Source of the DNA: an uncultured Bacillota bacterium
GTDB taxonomy: Bacteria > Bacillota > Clostridia > Peptostreptococcales > Anaerovoracaceae
Assembly (NCBI GenBank): GCA_949287095.1
Contig: CASEFA010000003.1
Coordinates: 1 to 64,000, forward strand
DNA: 64,000 nt
Reading direction: 5' to 3'
The translations under genes and the position numbers were made by a program. Shown here piece by piece: positions 18,498-27,702 of the stretch; the first letter of the stretch is position 1, and every line of letters begins with the position of its first letter. Below the pieces are notes generated by a model. It did not search any database. It saw only the letters and a list, made by a program, of their open reading frames with translations, and had not been told where the DNA came from.

Positions 18498-20722
18498 CCC
18501 TGATCCCTTTCTTCCCTCATGAGCATATCGGAAAGCCTACTCTTAAGGCCCGAATACCTTAAGCTTATACGGTTGTTGTCCACCATAGCCCTGATTCTCT
18601 CCTCGCTTCCGCAGAGAACCACGGCCCGTTTACCTCTGGTCACCGCCGTGTACAGGAGGTTCCTCGTTGCAAGAACCGGCGGAAACCACATGACGGGCAT
18701 TACAACCACCGGAAATTCGCTGCCCTGACTCTTGTGGACGGTGACCGCATAGGCAAGCTCCAGCTCGTCCAGCATTGAAAAGTCGTACTCCGCTACCTTG
18801 TCCTCATCGAAAAGGACGGACAGTATGCCGCTTTCCTTGTCTATGGACTGTATGAAGCCCACGTCTCCGTTGAAGATTCCCTCTCCCTCTGAAAAGTCCC
18901 TGCGGCTTTTCCAGCCGATCTGGTAGTTGTTCCTTATCTGCATCACCTTGTCGCCGGTGCGGAAAACCCTGTCTCCGTACTTCTTCTCCGGAACACCGGA
19001 TGCCGGTGGATTCAGAGCCTCCTGGAGCATCCGGTTTAAGGTCACGCTTCCGAGAGCGCCTTTCTTTGCCGGAGTCAGCACCTGAATGTCGCGAACGGGA
19101 TCTAGGTCGTCGTAGTAGGTCTTAAGCCTTCTCGTCACAAGGTCTTTTATCAGCTCCGAAACGTCCTGTTCCCGGCGGCGCTCCATGAAGAAAAAGTCTT
19201 TATCCTTCTCGTTATATGAAGGATACTCGCCTTTGTTTATCCTGTGGGCGTTTACCACTATGAGGCTTTCCCCCGCCTGGCGGAATATCTCCGTAAGCCG
19301 GGACGTGTTGGCATAGTCGCTTTCTATGATATCGGCAAGGACGTTGCCCGCTCCCACGGAAGGAAGCTGATCCGCGTCTCCCACCATGATGAACCTGGTT
19401 CCCGGCGCTATGGCGTCGGTGAGGGCCTTCATCAGAAGTATGTCTATCATGGACGCCTCGTCCACTATTACCGCATCGTACTCCAGCCGGTTTTCGTCGT
19501 TGCGTCCGAAAACCATCTCGTCTGCGGCATCGTTATAGTAGTATTCCAAAAGCCTGTGAACGGTAGATGCATACCTTCCGCTTGTCTCCGTTATACGCTT
19601 CGCGGCCCTTCCCGTAGGAGCCGCTATGGCCGTCTTAAGTCCGCTATACTCGAATATGTTTATTATGGTGTTTATGATAGTCGTCTTTCCCGTTCCCGGT
19701 CCTCCGGTGATCACGGAAAAACCGCCGGTTATGGAGTTTTTCACAGCCTCCTTCTGCCTGTCCGAAAGGGTTATTCCCTTTTCCCTTTCGGTCATGGCTA
19801 TCATGCTGTCCGGGTCGGCTTTAAGGGGTTTTATCCTGACGTTTTTGATGAGGTGAAGGTTCCGGCACACCCGCTGCTCCGCCTCGTAGAACAAAAACAG
19901 ATAGACTGACGTGACGCCCGCCACGGTGTCGAGCTGAACCTTACCCTCAAAAGCCATGGTCACAATCATATCGCGGACTTTGTCCGGGGCCACGTCGAGA
20001 AGTCCCGACACCTTTTCGCACAGCTCGTCGAGAGGCACATATGCGCTTCCTTCTCCTGCGTAAAACCACAGGGCGTACGTTATTCCGCTGGAAATCCTGA
20101 AAGGGCTCTCCTTTTCGACGCCCAGCTTTTCCGCTATGGCGTCCGCCCTTTTGAAGCCGAAGCCGTACACCTCGTCCACCAGCCTGTACGGGTTTTCCTC
20201 TATGAGAGCCACTGCATCCGCGCCGTAGGCCCTGTACAGCTTATACGCCTGGTCGGAAGTAATCCCGTACTTCTGAAAGTGAAGTGATACACCCGCAAAC
20301 TCCCTGCGAACGGCGTAGCTTTCCCCTATCTGCTTCGCCTTCTTTTCCCCGATTCCGGAAATCTCTGTCAGCCTTTCAGGGGATTCCTCCATTATCTTAA
20401 GGGTGTCCTCTCCGAATTTATCGACTATGAGGGCCGCCGTCTTCGGGCCTATGCCCTTTAATGCTCCCGATGCCAGAAAAGCCCTTATTTCATCAGTTCC
20501 CTCGGGCATTACCTCTTCACATGCCGTAAAGGAGAACTGCTCTCCGTATCCCGGATGAACCCTGAACTCTCCCGTGAGCCTGTAAGTCGCGCCCTTTCTC
20601 GGCTCGGCTATGCAGCCCACGCAGGTGAAGTATTCCTCCTCCGTCTCAAAGACTCCCACGGTGTAGCCGTTCTCTTCGTTATGAAAAATTATCTCCGTTA
20701 AAACACCCTTTTTCTCTTCCAT
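18494..20722 (-). CDS. recD2: RecD2 DNA helicase
   Basis: A 742-residue SF1B 5'-3' helicase of the RecD2 type. The N-terminal domain with helix-hairpin-helix motifs (LKGIGPKTAALI, ISGIGEKKAKQI) precedes Walker A GGPGTGKT at 340-347, Walker B VDEASM, and the C-terminal UvrD-like motif VTVHKSQGSEFP. It acts alone, not in RecBCD, in replication-fork maintenance and mismatch repair. Its start abuts the YhaM-like gene stop, so the three genes comF, recD2 and yhaM form one unit. Confidence 0.96.
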   Translation of the reverse strand: MEEKKGVLTEIIFHNEENGYTVGVFETEEEYFTCVGCIAEPRKGATYRLTGEFRVHPGYGEQFSFTACEEVMPEGTDEIRAFLASGALKGIGPKTAALIVDKFGEDTLKIMEESPERLTEISGIGEKKAKQIGESYAVRREFAGVSLHFQKYGITSDQAYKLYRAYGADAVALIEENPYRLVDEVYGFGFKRADAIAEKLGVEKESPFRISSGITYALWFYAGEGSAYVPLDELCEKVSGLLDVAPDKVRDMIVTMAFEGKVQLDTVAGVTSVYLFLFYEAEQRVCRNLHLIKNVRIKPLKADPDSMIAMTEREKGITLSDRQKEAVKNSITGGFSVITGGPGTGKTTIINTIINIFEYSGLKTAIAAPTGRAAKRITETSGRYASTVHRLLEYYYNDAADEMVFGRNDENRLEYDAVIVDEASMIDILLMKALTDAIAPGTRFIMVGDADQLPSVGAGNVLADIIESDYANTSRLTEIFRQAGESLIVVNAHRINKGEYPSYNEKDKDFFFMERRREQDVSELIKDLVTRRLKTYYDDLDPVRDIQVLTPAKKGALGSVTLNRMLQEALNPPASGVPEKKYGDRVFRTGDKVMQIRNNYQIGWKSRRDFSEGEGIFNGDVGFIQSIDKESGILSVLFDEDKVAEYDFSMLDELELAYAVTVHKSQGSEFPVVVMPVMWFPPVLATRNLLYTAVTRGKRAVVLCGSEERIRAMVDNNRISLRYSGLKSRLSDMLMREERDQG

Positions 20723-21694
20723 TTACTCTTCTGCCTGATACATAGATCTATATACTCTCCTGCCGTCAAGGGTCCATACCTTCTCGGAGAACGCTCCCGG
20801 CTCTACGCCCTTTAGCGCCTCCTCCATGTCGAACATTCTGGCGTCTAAGATGTCCAGATAGTGAAGTACTTCGGCCTCCGGAAACATCGGCCGCTTCGGG
20901 CTTCCGAACTCCGGCTCGTAGTGATGGGATAAAATCATATGCTCCAGCATGAGGGCCTTCTCCCTCGGAAAATCCAGCTCCGCCGTTATCTTCTCAAGCT
21001 CTCTCACTCCCTGAACGATGTGTCCCAGAAGCTGGCCCTCCGTGGAATATCCCGGCGACATGCCGTACTCGTTGGACTCTATCTCCCTCAGCTTTTCCAT
21101 GTCGTGAAGAATGACCCCTGCCGCCACCAGATCCTTATCCAGTATGGTGTAGACCTCGCAGAGCCTTAAGCCTGCCATGAGCATTCTCTTTATATGGTAC
21201 AAAAGTCCCGCAAACTCGGCATGGTGGTTCTTGGACGCCGCAGGGTAGTACATGAGCTTTTCCTTATTGTCTGTCAGCGCCTTTATGCACAGCTTCTTTA
21301 AATCCTCGTCGGCCATGGTCTCGGCTACGGAATATATGTACTTATACATGGCCTCAGGACGCTCCGGCGCGGCTTTTATATAGTCCTCCATCATAAGGCC
21401 GTCCGAAACGGCGGACTTTCTGATACGGTTTATCCTCAGCTGGTTCACGCCTTGCCACTGGGTAACCTGGGCCTTGACCTTTATCAGGTCTCCGTCCTTT
21501 ATCTCCGACAAAGTCTGAATCTCCTGCTCCGTAATGTCCCACTTCTTCGCTGAAATCTCGCCGGTCTTATCGGCAAGAGTGAGATCCAGATACTGTTTCT
21601 TATTGGAGCCCAGCCTTATGGCAACCGACTTAACCATGAAGAAATCGGTTATCTCCATTCCTGCCTTAAGTTCTTCTATGTAATTTTCTTTCAT
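20723..21694 (-). CDS. yhaM: YhaM-type 3'-5' exoribonuclease (OB + HD)
   Basis: A 323-residue nuclease. The N-terminal OB-fold domain (about 1-130) binds nucleic acid, and the C-terminal HD domain carries the metal ligands in HAEFAGLLYHI, LHDMEKL and HMILSHH. Bacillus YhaM trims RNA 3' ends. The start MKENYIEELKAGM at 21694 follows GGAGAG by four bases; an upstream frame start would lie in the terminator of the kinase gene. It leads the yhaM-recD2-comF unit. Confidence 0.9.
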   Translation of the reverse strand: MKENYIEELKAGMEITDFFMVKSVAIRLGSNKKQYLDLTLADKTGEISAKKWDITEQEIQTLSEIKDGDLIKVKAQVTQWQGVNQLRINRIRKSAVSDGLMMEDYIKAAPERPEAMYKYIYSVAETMADEDLKKLCIKALTDNKEKLMYYPAASKNHHAEFAGLLYHIKRMLMAGLRLCEVYTILDKDLVAAGVILHDMEKLREIESNEYGMSPGYSTEGQLLGHIVQGVRELEKITAELDFPREKALMLEHMILSHHYEPEFGSPKRPMFPEAEVLHYLDILDARMFDMEEALKGVEPGAFSEKVWTLDGRRVYRSMYQAEE

Positions 21695-21722
21695 CTGTCT
21701 CTCCTCTAAAGTCTCAATCCTG

Positions 21723-21760
21723 AAAAAAATCCTGCTCATATAATTATACATAAGCAGGAT
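21723..21760 (-). terminator. Intrinsic terminator after histidine kinase
   Basis: On the minus strand ATCCTGCT (from 21760) pairs with AGCAGGAT (to 21729) in a perfect 8-bp stem with an AT-rich loop, followed by TTTTTTT. It separates the two-component operon from the yhaM unit. Confidence 0.88.
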
Positions 21761-21794
21761 GATTTTTCATAGACTTTTTTAGCCTTTTGCGGCC

Positions 21795-23417
21795 TTATGC
21801 TCTTTCGAGAATCACCGCGGCCTTGAACAGGTCTCCATCGATGTAGATTTTAAACTCTCCTCCCATAAGGCCCGTCAGGTCCTTGGCGATGGAAAGCCCC
21901 AGTCCGCTTCCCTCGGTGTTTCTCGACCGGTCGCCCCGGGTGAATCTTTCGGTGAGCTCGTCTGCGCTGATGTTGAGTGGCTCCCTTGAAACGTTCTTTA
22001 TCTCAAGGCGCACCCGGCCCTCCTCCTCTTCAGATATGTCGATGTATACGCGGCTTGACGGCATTGCATACTTTGCGGCATTTGTCAGAAGGTTTTCTAT
22101 GACCCGCCAGAGGAGTTGGCCGTCGGCCATGACCTCGGCCTTTTCGGGCTTCCTGTCAAACAAAATCTGCAGCCCTGCGGCGTCAAGCTTTTCTCCCACC
22201 TCGGCAAGAGCCTGATTAACTATGGAGATTATTTCGATTTTCTCAAGGTTTACCGGTATGGCGCCGCTGGAAGCCTTTGCCGCCTCAAAGAGGTCGTCGG
22301 TCAGCTTTTTCAGACGCACCGTCTTTTCGTCTATTATCCTCAGGTACTCCGGAGCGTTTTCACTGCCCAAGCCTTCGCTTTTCAGAAGGTCGATGTAAGT
22401 TATCATGGACGTCAGCGGCGTCCTGAGATCGTGAGACACATTGGAGATGAGATCCACCTTCATCTGCCTGCTCTTAAGCTCCTCGTCAACGGCAAGGGAC
22501 ACCGCTTCCGAAATCTCGTTCACCTTTTCGGAAAGCCTGTCCAGCTCTCCGTCGTCGGTTATTTCTATCTTATAGTCGATGTTTCCCTCTGCGATTTCCT
22601 CTATGCCTTTTCTGAGGGCTATGTACTTGTTCACCCACTTCGGCACGAATATGAACACGCATACCAGCACCGGAATTATTCCAAACCACGTAGCCGAAAG
22701 TATGCATGCTCCCAGGCAAACGCCCATGACCTTCCAGAACACATCGCGGCTTGCCTTTGCGGCATCGTAGACGTATACCACCAGCTTGCCTATTATGGTA
22801 TGACGGAAGAAGGTTCCCGTCTTAAGTTTCTTGACGAGGCACTGATAGAATATGACGCCTCCCGTCACTATTGCGGCCTCGACTGCGGTAATTCCAAGAT
22901 CCTTTACCCAGGAAGGCTCGAATCCGCTGAGAGGATAAATTCCGTCCCAGTAGTAGTGAAGCCACTCGCCTTCCGGGTCCACGGCCACTATGTTGTTTAT
23001 AACATTATCAAGCCACCCGGACGTGGTCACCGCCGACATAATAAGGCCTATGCTCCATATGGCAAACACAATAAGGCATGCGAAGGCCGCCACCTGAATG
23101 TCCGTAGGCAGCCTGTCGAACCTGTTTAAGACCACCTTTCCGCTCTCGTCCTTCCTTCCGCATGTTACGGTCATCAGAACGAGAAACAGCAGGGCCGCTC
23201 CCGCGGAAATCGCTATACCCACCCAGGCGGACGAGTAGTAGCTGTCTGCCACGGCCCATGCCGCATCTGCGGAGCTGACCAGGTTGTAACTTATGTCCAT
23301 CATCGTGTACATGGCCCCCATAAAAGCCATGAAGGCCAGAACCGATACGATGAACCCGACGGACGAAACTATGTTCACGCCCAGTCTCAGTCTATATTTT
23401 TTCGATTTTGTATCCAA
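21795..23417 (-). CDS. Membrane sensor histidine kinase
   Basis: A 540-residue sensor kinase with about six predicted membrane helices in residues 15-260. A HAMP-like linker (270-310) leads to the phosphorylation site His329 in SNVSHDLRTPLTS. The ATPase domain has an N box (ENLLTNAAKYA) and a G box (GSGLGLSIAK). The layout resembles the VanS-like kinases of Clostridia. The signal is unknown; the extracytoplasmic loops (45-60, 130-170) are short. Translation starts at TTG 23417, inside the regulator gene (26-base overlap), so the pair is coupled. A strong terminator follows. Confidence 0.88.
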   Translation of the reverse strand: MDTKSKKYRLRLGVNIVSSVGFIVSVLAFMAFMGAMYTMMDISYNLVSSADAAWAVADSYYSSAWVGIAISAGAALLFLVLMTVTCGRKDESGKVVLNRFDRLPTDIQVAAFACLIVFAIWSIGLIMSAVTTSGWLDNVINNIVAVDPEGEWLHYYWDGIYPLSGFEPSWVKDLGITAVEAAIVTGGVIFYQCLVKKLKTGTFFRHTIIGKLVVYVYDAAKASRDVFWKVMGVCLGACILSATWFGIIPVLVCVFIFVPKWVNKYIALRKGIEEIAEGNIDYKIEITDDGELDRLSEKVNEISEAVSLAVDEELKSRQMKVDLISNVSHDLRTPLTSMITYIDLLKSEGLGSENAPEYLRIIDEKTVRLKKLTDDLFEAAKASSGAIPVNLEKIEIISIVNQALAEVGEKLDAAGLQILFDRKPEKAEVMADGQLLWRVIENLLTNAAKYAMPSSRVYIDISEEEEGRVRLEIKNVSREPLNISADELTERFTRGDRSRNTEGSGLGLSIAKDLTGLMGGEFKIYIDGDLFKAAVILERA

Positions 23418-24081
23418 TTCCCCACACCACCTTTAAGTATCTCGGATTTTTCGGGTTAATCTCTATTTTTTCCCTTATCCTTCTTATGTGAACGGCGACA
23501 GTATTATTGGAGTCGTAGGAAGGTTCGTTCCAGACCTCCTCGTATATCTGATCGATGGAAAAAACTCTTCCCGGCTCCCGGGCGAGAAGTCTTATTATGC
23601 CGTACTCTGTCGGCGTCATAACAACTTCTTCTCCGTCCACGGTCACTATCTTTTTCTCGTCATCGACCTTTAATCCTCCGGTAGTATACACATTTCCGGA
23701 ATGCTTCTCTATGCTTCCCAGTCTCGTGTATCTCCGCAGCTGGGATTTTACCCGCGCTATGAGCTCCATTGGATTGAAAGGTTTTGTAATGTAGTCGTCA
23801 GCGCCTATATTCAATCCGGTAATCTTGTCGTAGTCCTCAGACTTTGCGCTAAGCATGATGATGGGAATGTTCTTTTCCTCCCTTATTCTCATCGTCGCCT
23901 GAATACCGTCCATCTTCGGCATCATAACGTCCATAATTATAAGGTGAATCTTCTCCCTGCTGCATATGTCGAGGGCCTGCATTCCGTCAAAGGCCTTAAA
24001 TACTTCGTAGCCTTCATTTCTCATATATATCTCTACGGCTCCGGCTATTTCCCTGTCGTCGTCACACACCAGAATGTTCAT
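23392..24081 (-). CDS. OmpR/PhoB-family response regulator
   Basis: A 229-residue response regulator. The receiver domain has the acidic pocket D7-D9, phospho-acceptor Asp51 (IIMDVMMPKMDG) and the conserved lysine in TKPFNP near 103. A winged-helix DNA-binding domain follows from about 130 (TPTEYGIIRLLAREPGRV). It is the partner of the overlapping kinase gene. GGAGGAAGG precedes the ATG. Tandem 11-bp direct repeats 63-84 bases upstream are the likely self-regulatory site. Confidence 0.93.
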   Translation of the reverse strand: MNILVCDDDREIAGAVEIYMRNEGYEVFKAFDGMQALDICSREKIHLIIMDVMMPKMDGIQATMRIREEKNIPIIMLSAKSEDYDKITGLNIGADDYITKPFNPMELIARVKSQLRRYTRLGSIEKHSGNVYTTGGLKVDDEKKIVTVDGEEVVMTPTEYGIIRLLAREPGRVFSIDQIYEEVWNEPSYDSNNTVAVHIRRIREKIEINPKNPRYLKVVWGIGYKIEKI

Positions 24082-24102
24082 GAACCTTCCTCCTTATCGC
24101 TG

Positions 24103-24165
24103 ACTATATATTAAACTGAAATTCTTACAAAATAGTTATCAAATTTCTTAAGATTTTCTTACGAT
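24103..24165 (-). promoter_or_regulatory. Promoter and tandem 11-bp repeats upstream of the regulator
   Basis: TTTCTTAAGAT (24144-24154) is followed without gap by TTTCTTACGAT (24155-24165): an 11-bp direct repeat with one mismatch, the spacing used by PhoB/OmpR/VanR dimers. A candidate promoter on the minus strand has TTGTAA (24130-24125), a 16-base spacer and TATAGT (24108-24103). The repeats lie just upstream of the -35, fitting activation by the regulator of its own operon. Confidence 0.6.
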
Positions 24166-24189
24166 ACTGCGATACTATATCATATTGAG

Positions 24190-24460
24190 GTGATGTCGGC
24201 CTGTAGATGGGCCGGGGTCTCAGTGGCGGCGTGGGCCGTAATGGACAAAAGACACTGTTGTGGCCGATGAAATCTGTGCCACTTCCCCTGATTATCGGTG
24301 CTGTGGCCAAGAAATCGATGTCAATAACATGAAAATACTGCAAAAATCTCGGCCACTAGACGGGATTTTGCAGTTTTTGCAGTAAAATTCGTGGGCCGCT
24401 GACCGAAAAAACGCAGCAAACGGCCCAGTCACGATAAAATCACCCGCAGCAAATTCACCT
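24190..24460. repeat. Motif island C: GTGG(G)CC array with a long hairpin
   Basis: A non-coding gap between the transpeptidase 3' end and the two-component promoter. GTGGCC/GGCCAC occurs at 24260, 24303 and 24351, and GTGGGCC at 24231 and 24391, with further GGGCC/GGCCC copies at 24209 and 24422. ACTGCAAAAA (24337-24346) and TTTTTGCAGT (24374-24383) are perfect inverted arms around one of the GGCCAC copies; on the minus strand this hairpin is followed by ATTTTC and could end the transpeptidase transcript. GCAGCAAA occurs twice (24413, 24446). No gene is seen in it. Confidence 0.65.
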
Positions 24461-24524
24461 GCGGACAAAATCGGACGCCGGCAAAGCTGCCGCTCACCGG
24501 CACACGATGTCATCTGCGAGCCTC

Positions 24525-25862
24525 TTATTCCGAAGCCTTTACCGCCGCCTGGAGCACCTTGTTGGCAGCCGGCGCAGCAACCTGGCTTCCGAATCCGCCG
24601 TCCTCTATGCAGACGATAAACGCATAAGGGGCGTTTTCATTTTCTATAAATCCTGCAAACCACGCCGTAGGATTCTTTCCGGCAACTTCGGCGGTTCCTG
24701 ATTTCGCATATATATCAAGGCCCGGGAAATTGCCCTCACCGTACGTCTTCACAACATTGTTTTTCATCACGCTGCGAAGCTGCATGGCCGTGCTTTCCTC
24801 TATCATGCTGTCTGTTCTTTCCGTAATGGAAAGGGCCGAATAGAGAATGTTCGGCACAGCGCCTCTTCCGCCTTCGGCAATGGCTCCCATGTATACCATC
24901 ATGGAGCACGGATTCAGCTGATCGTTGTACTGTCCAATTCCCGCCCAGGCAAGGTTAAGAGGCGTCTCCGGAAACTCAAACGAACCTTTCACGTTGAATA
25001 TGCCGTCAATGTCGTATGAATCCGTGAGACCGCACTTCACCGCATACTCGGTCATGGTATTTGCACCTATCCGCTGGGTAAGGTCGGCGAAGGCACAGTT
25101 GCATGAATTGGCAAGGGCGGCTTCAAAATCCTGCACACCGTGAGCCGTCCCGTTTGCGCACCTTATCTTCTCCCCGTTTATCTCCGTCTCTCCCGTACAG
25201 TTATATGTCCAGCTGTCGAGATCCGAAAGATTTTCTATGGCAGCTGCAGACGTAACCAGTTTGAATATGGAGCCCGGCGCATAAGTGGCGGAAAGAAATC
25301 TGTTTATGTAAAGTCCCGAGCTGTCGTCAGGTGATATTTCGGGAGGGTTGGCAGGGTCAAAGCCCGGAGAGCTTACCATGCACAGAATATCTCCTGTCTC
25401 ATAATTGTACACACCTATACAGCCGCTCTTTCCTCCCAGGGCTTCATATGCCGCTTTCGATACGTCGGCATCTATGGTCAGGCGTATGTTGTTCCCCCGC
25501 CCCGTCATGCTGTAGGTTCCCGTAAGAAGGCTGTATCCCACTATATCATCCTTAAATGCGCTCAAAGCCGACGTGGAAATATTCCCGTCCATATCTCCCA
25601 CAGCATGGAGAGTTCCTCTGCGGATTCCTTCATCGCTGTTATATTTGACTGTACCGCCGCCGTTTTCCGCAAGGAGCACACCGTTTACATCGTACACGCT
25701 TCCTATGGCAAGCCGGCCGTCCCGGTACACGCTCTGATTGGCATAAAATGTGGCCCAGTCTCCGCCGTATCTGACAAACCTGTATGTGAACACCATCAGT
25801 CCCAAAATCAGAACTGCCGCCAGAGCGAGACAGATTACCGCACGCTTTTCGAGCTTCTTCAC
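24525..25862 (-). CDS. Penicillin-binding transpeptidase (class B-like)
   Basis: A 445-residue D,D-transpeptidase. One N-terminal membrane helix (about 8-27) anchors it outside the cell. The active-site motifs are S198-I-F-K201, S253-C-N255 and KSGT near 384. It is short for class B and lacks a large pedestal domain, like PbpA/FtsI-type partners of SEDS proteins. The start overlaps the FtsW-like gene by four bases (ATGA), so the two make a SEDS-bPBP pair that polymerises and cross-links peptidoglycan. Confidence 0.92.
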   Translation of the reverse strand: MKKLEKRAVICLALAAVLILGLMVFTYRFVRYGGDWATFYANQSVYRDGRLAIGSVYDVNGVLLAENGGGTVKYNSDEGIRRGTLHAVGDMDGNISTSALSAFKDDIVGYSLLTGTYSMTGRGNNIRLTIDADVSKAAYEALGGKSGCIGVYNYETGDILCMVSSPGFDPANPPEISPDDSSGLYINRFLSATYAPGSIFKLVTSAAAIENLSDLDSWTYNCTGETEINGEKIRCANGTAHGVQDFEAALANSCNCAFADLTQRIGANTMTEYAVKCGLTDSYDIDGIFNVKGSFEFPETPLNLAWAGIGQYNDQLNPCSMMVYMGAIAEGGRGAVPNILYSALSITERTDSMIEESTAMQLRSVMKNNVVKTYGEGNFPGLDIYAKSGTAEVAGKNPTAWFAGFIENENAPYAFIVCIEDGGFGSQVAAPAANKVLQAAVKASE

Positions 25863-27643
25863 TCCCGTATGCCCCCTTTCGTCCTGTCCTTAAGGCTGAC
25901 CGCTATGCTGGCGTTCTGCCTTGTGTCGGCAGCCTTAAGAAACGCAAGCATTCCCCACGATGAAATCATACTGGTTCCTCCGTTGGATACGAACGGGAAT
26001 GTCACTCCGGTAAGCGGAAACAGGTCTACCGAACCGAACACATTGAGTATAGTCTGGAACAAAAACATGGACATGGCCGAACAGGCTCCTATAGTGTAGA
26101 ATGTGGATCTGCCCGCCCATATCGATTTTATGGCAAAAAGTGAAAGGGTTATTATGGATATCACGGCCATAAGAGCTATTATGAGGCCCCATTCTTCTGT
26201 CAGGAATCCAAACACCAAATCCGTAGAAGCTGCAGGTATGCCCTTAAGCCATCCTTCCCCTGCGCCCACTCCGACAAGACCTCCGCTTGCCGCTGCAGAC
26301 ATGGTTCTGGTCTGCTGGTAACCGGTGGTTTCCGCGAACTCCCATACGTGCCCCCAGGCTGCAAATCTGTCGGCAACGTAGGATTTAAACTTCAGCACCA
26401 GAAGCCCTCCGACAAAAGCGACTCCCACTATCACGATGAGTTTAGTGAAATCTCCCGTTCTCAGGAATGATATCACCAGGAATGTTACGAAGAATATTAT
26501 CGCCGTTCCGAAGTCTCCCATAAGGGCAAGGCAGCAGAAGCAGAATCCGGCAAAAATCATGAATATGAGTGAATTCTTCTTCTCAAAGAGTTCATCCAGC
26601 GACGCTGCTCCGACCCATATAAACGCAAGCTTGACAATCTCTGAAGGCTGAAATGATATTCCTCCTATCATAATCCAGTTGGCGGCTCCGAACTTGGTTA
26701 TTCCGAATATGAGATTAATTGCCAGAAGAAAAGCAGCTCCGGCATACATATATATTCTCAGTTTCTTCGCCGTCTGTATGTTTCGCAGAATCGTGCACAT
26801 TGCCACGAATACACATATTCCCAGCAAAGCCGCTATAAACTGCTTCATAACCGATTCCGGATATGTGCTCGCGGTAACCGCCAGACTCAGGGTGGACAGG
26901 AAAAAGGCTATGGTTTCCATTTCAAAGCCCCTGCGCTTCAGCGACCTCATGGCGAAAACGTACACCCACATGACGATGCAGAGACCTATAAATCCTACCG
27001 TTATTCCGGAAGTATACTTTTCGCCCAGAGCAATCTTAAGCTGCCCTGCCGTCATCAGCTGAAATATGGTTATGGCGATAAGCGATGTCCACGGTGACAG
27101 TAGTATGGTCTCTTTTTTCCTAATCTGAGTGTTGTTTCTCTTTTCTTCAAGACTTACAGGGAAAATGGTGCAGACCGAACTGCCTATGGAGATCTCGTCT
27201 CCTGGCTTTACCGCAACACTTTTCCTTCTCCTTATCTGCTCTCCGTTTATCTGTGTTCCGTTGCTGGAACCCAGATCGCTGTACAGCCAGTTTCCGTCTG
27301 CATCCCTTATAAGGGTTCCGTGATTCCTCGACACGCCGTCATCGTTTATCACTATGTCGCAGCTTTTTGACCGGCCTATTACGTTTTCCCAGTGAGTAAC
27401 AGGATGGCTGATTATTCCGTCCACGTTAAAATACGCCCATACTTCCGACGGATTCCGTGAAAGAAGCAGGGACGCTATGGATTTTACCAATATAAAGAGA
27501 GCGAGAATGATGAAAATCCATCTCGCTGCCGCAGTGTACAGCAAACCGCCGCTGTTTTCCATTTCACTTACAGCGGATATGCCGTCCGATATTTCGTTGA
27601 AAAATCCCTGTATGCTCTCCCATATCCCCTGCAAAGTACTCAT
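25859..27643 (-). CDS. FHA domain-SEDS (FtsW/RodA/SpoVE) fusion
   Basis: A 594-residue fusion. A lone membrane helix (about 42-62) is followed by a cytoplasmic FHA domain at about 80-160 (VIGRSKSCDIVIN, VSRNHGTL, LGSSNGTQINGE), which binds phosphothreonine. The rest (about 185-590) is a ten-helix SEDS glycosyltransferase related to FtsW/RodA, with GGISFQPSEIVKLAFIW and GGTSMISSW typical of the family. The FHA domain suggests control by a Ser/Thr kinase; none is in this window. It is translated just ahead of its transpeptidase partner. A promoter overlaps the upstream SDR gene's 3' end. Confidence 0.92.
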   Translation of the reverse strand: MSTLQGIWESIQGFFNEISDGISAVSEMENSGGLLYTAAARWIFIILALFILVKSIASLLLSRNPSEVWAYFNVDGIISHPVTHWENVIGRSKSCDIVINDDGVSRNHGTLIRDADGNWLYSDLGSSNGTQINGEQIRRRKSVAVKPGDEISIGSSVCTIFPVSLEEKRNNTQIRKKETILLSPWTSLIAITIFQLMTAGQLKIALGEKYTSGITVGFIGLCIVMWVYVFAMRSLKRRGFEMETIAFFLSTLSLAVTASTYPESVMKQFIAALLGICVFVAMCTILRNIQTAKKLRIYMYAGAAFLLAINLIFGITKFGAANWIMIGGISFQPSEIVKLAFIWVGAASLDELFEKKNSLIFMIFAGFCFCCLALMGDFGTAIIFFVTFLVISFLRTGDFTKLIVIVGVAFVGGLLVLKFKSYVADRFAAWGHVWEFAETTGYQQTRTMSAAASGGLVGVGAGEGWLKGIPAASTDLVFGFLTEEWGLIIALMAVISIITLSLFAIKSIWAGRSTFYTIGACSAMSMFLFQTILNVFGSVDLFPLTGVTFPFVSNGGTSMISSWGMLAFLKAADTRQNASIAVSLKDRTKGGIRE

Positions 27644-27673
27644 TGTGCCTCCTGCAAACGTCTAAGATACTTA

Positions 27674-27702
27674 ATTCTAACACATAAAAAGCTATATGTA
27701 AA
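27674..27702 (-). promoter_or_regulatory. Sigma-A promoter of the SEDS-transpeptidase operon
   Basis: On the minus strand TTTACA (27702-27697), a 17-base spacer and TAGAAT (27679-27674). The -35 lies in the last codons of the SDR gene. The leader of about 25 bases carries GCAGGAGGC ahead of the ATG. Confidence 0.6.

Noticed and set aside
23392..24081. Naming the two-component pair VanR/VanS
   Set aside because: Only the general layout is similar; no van genes or resistance functions are adjacent, so no specific name is justified.
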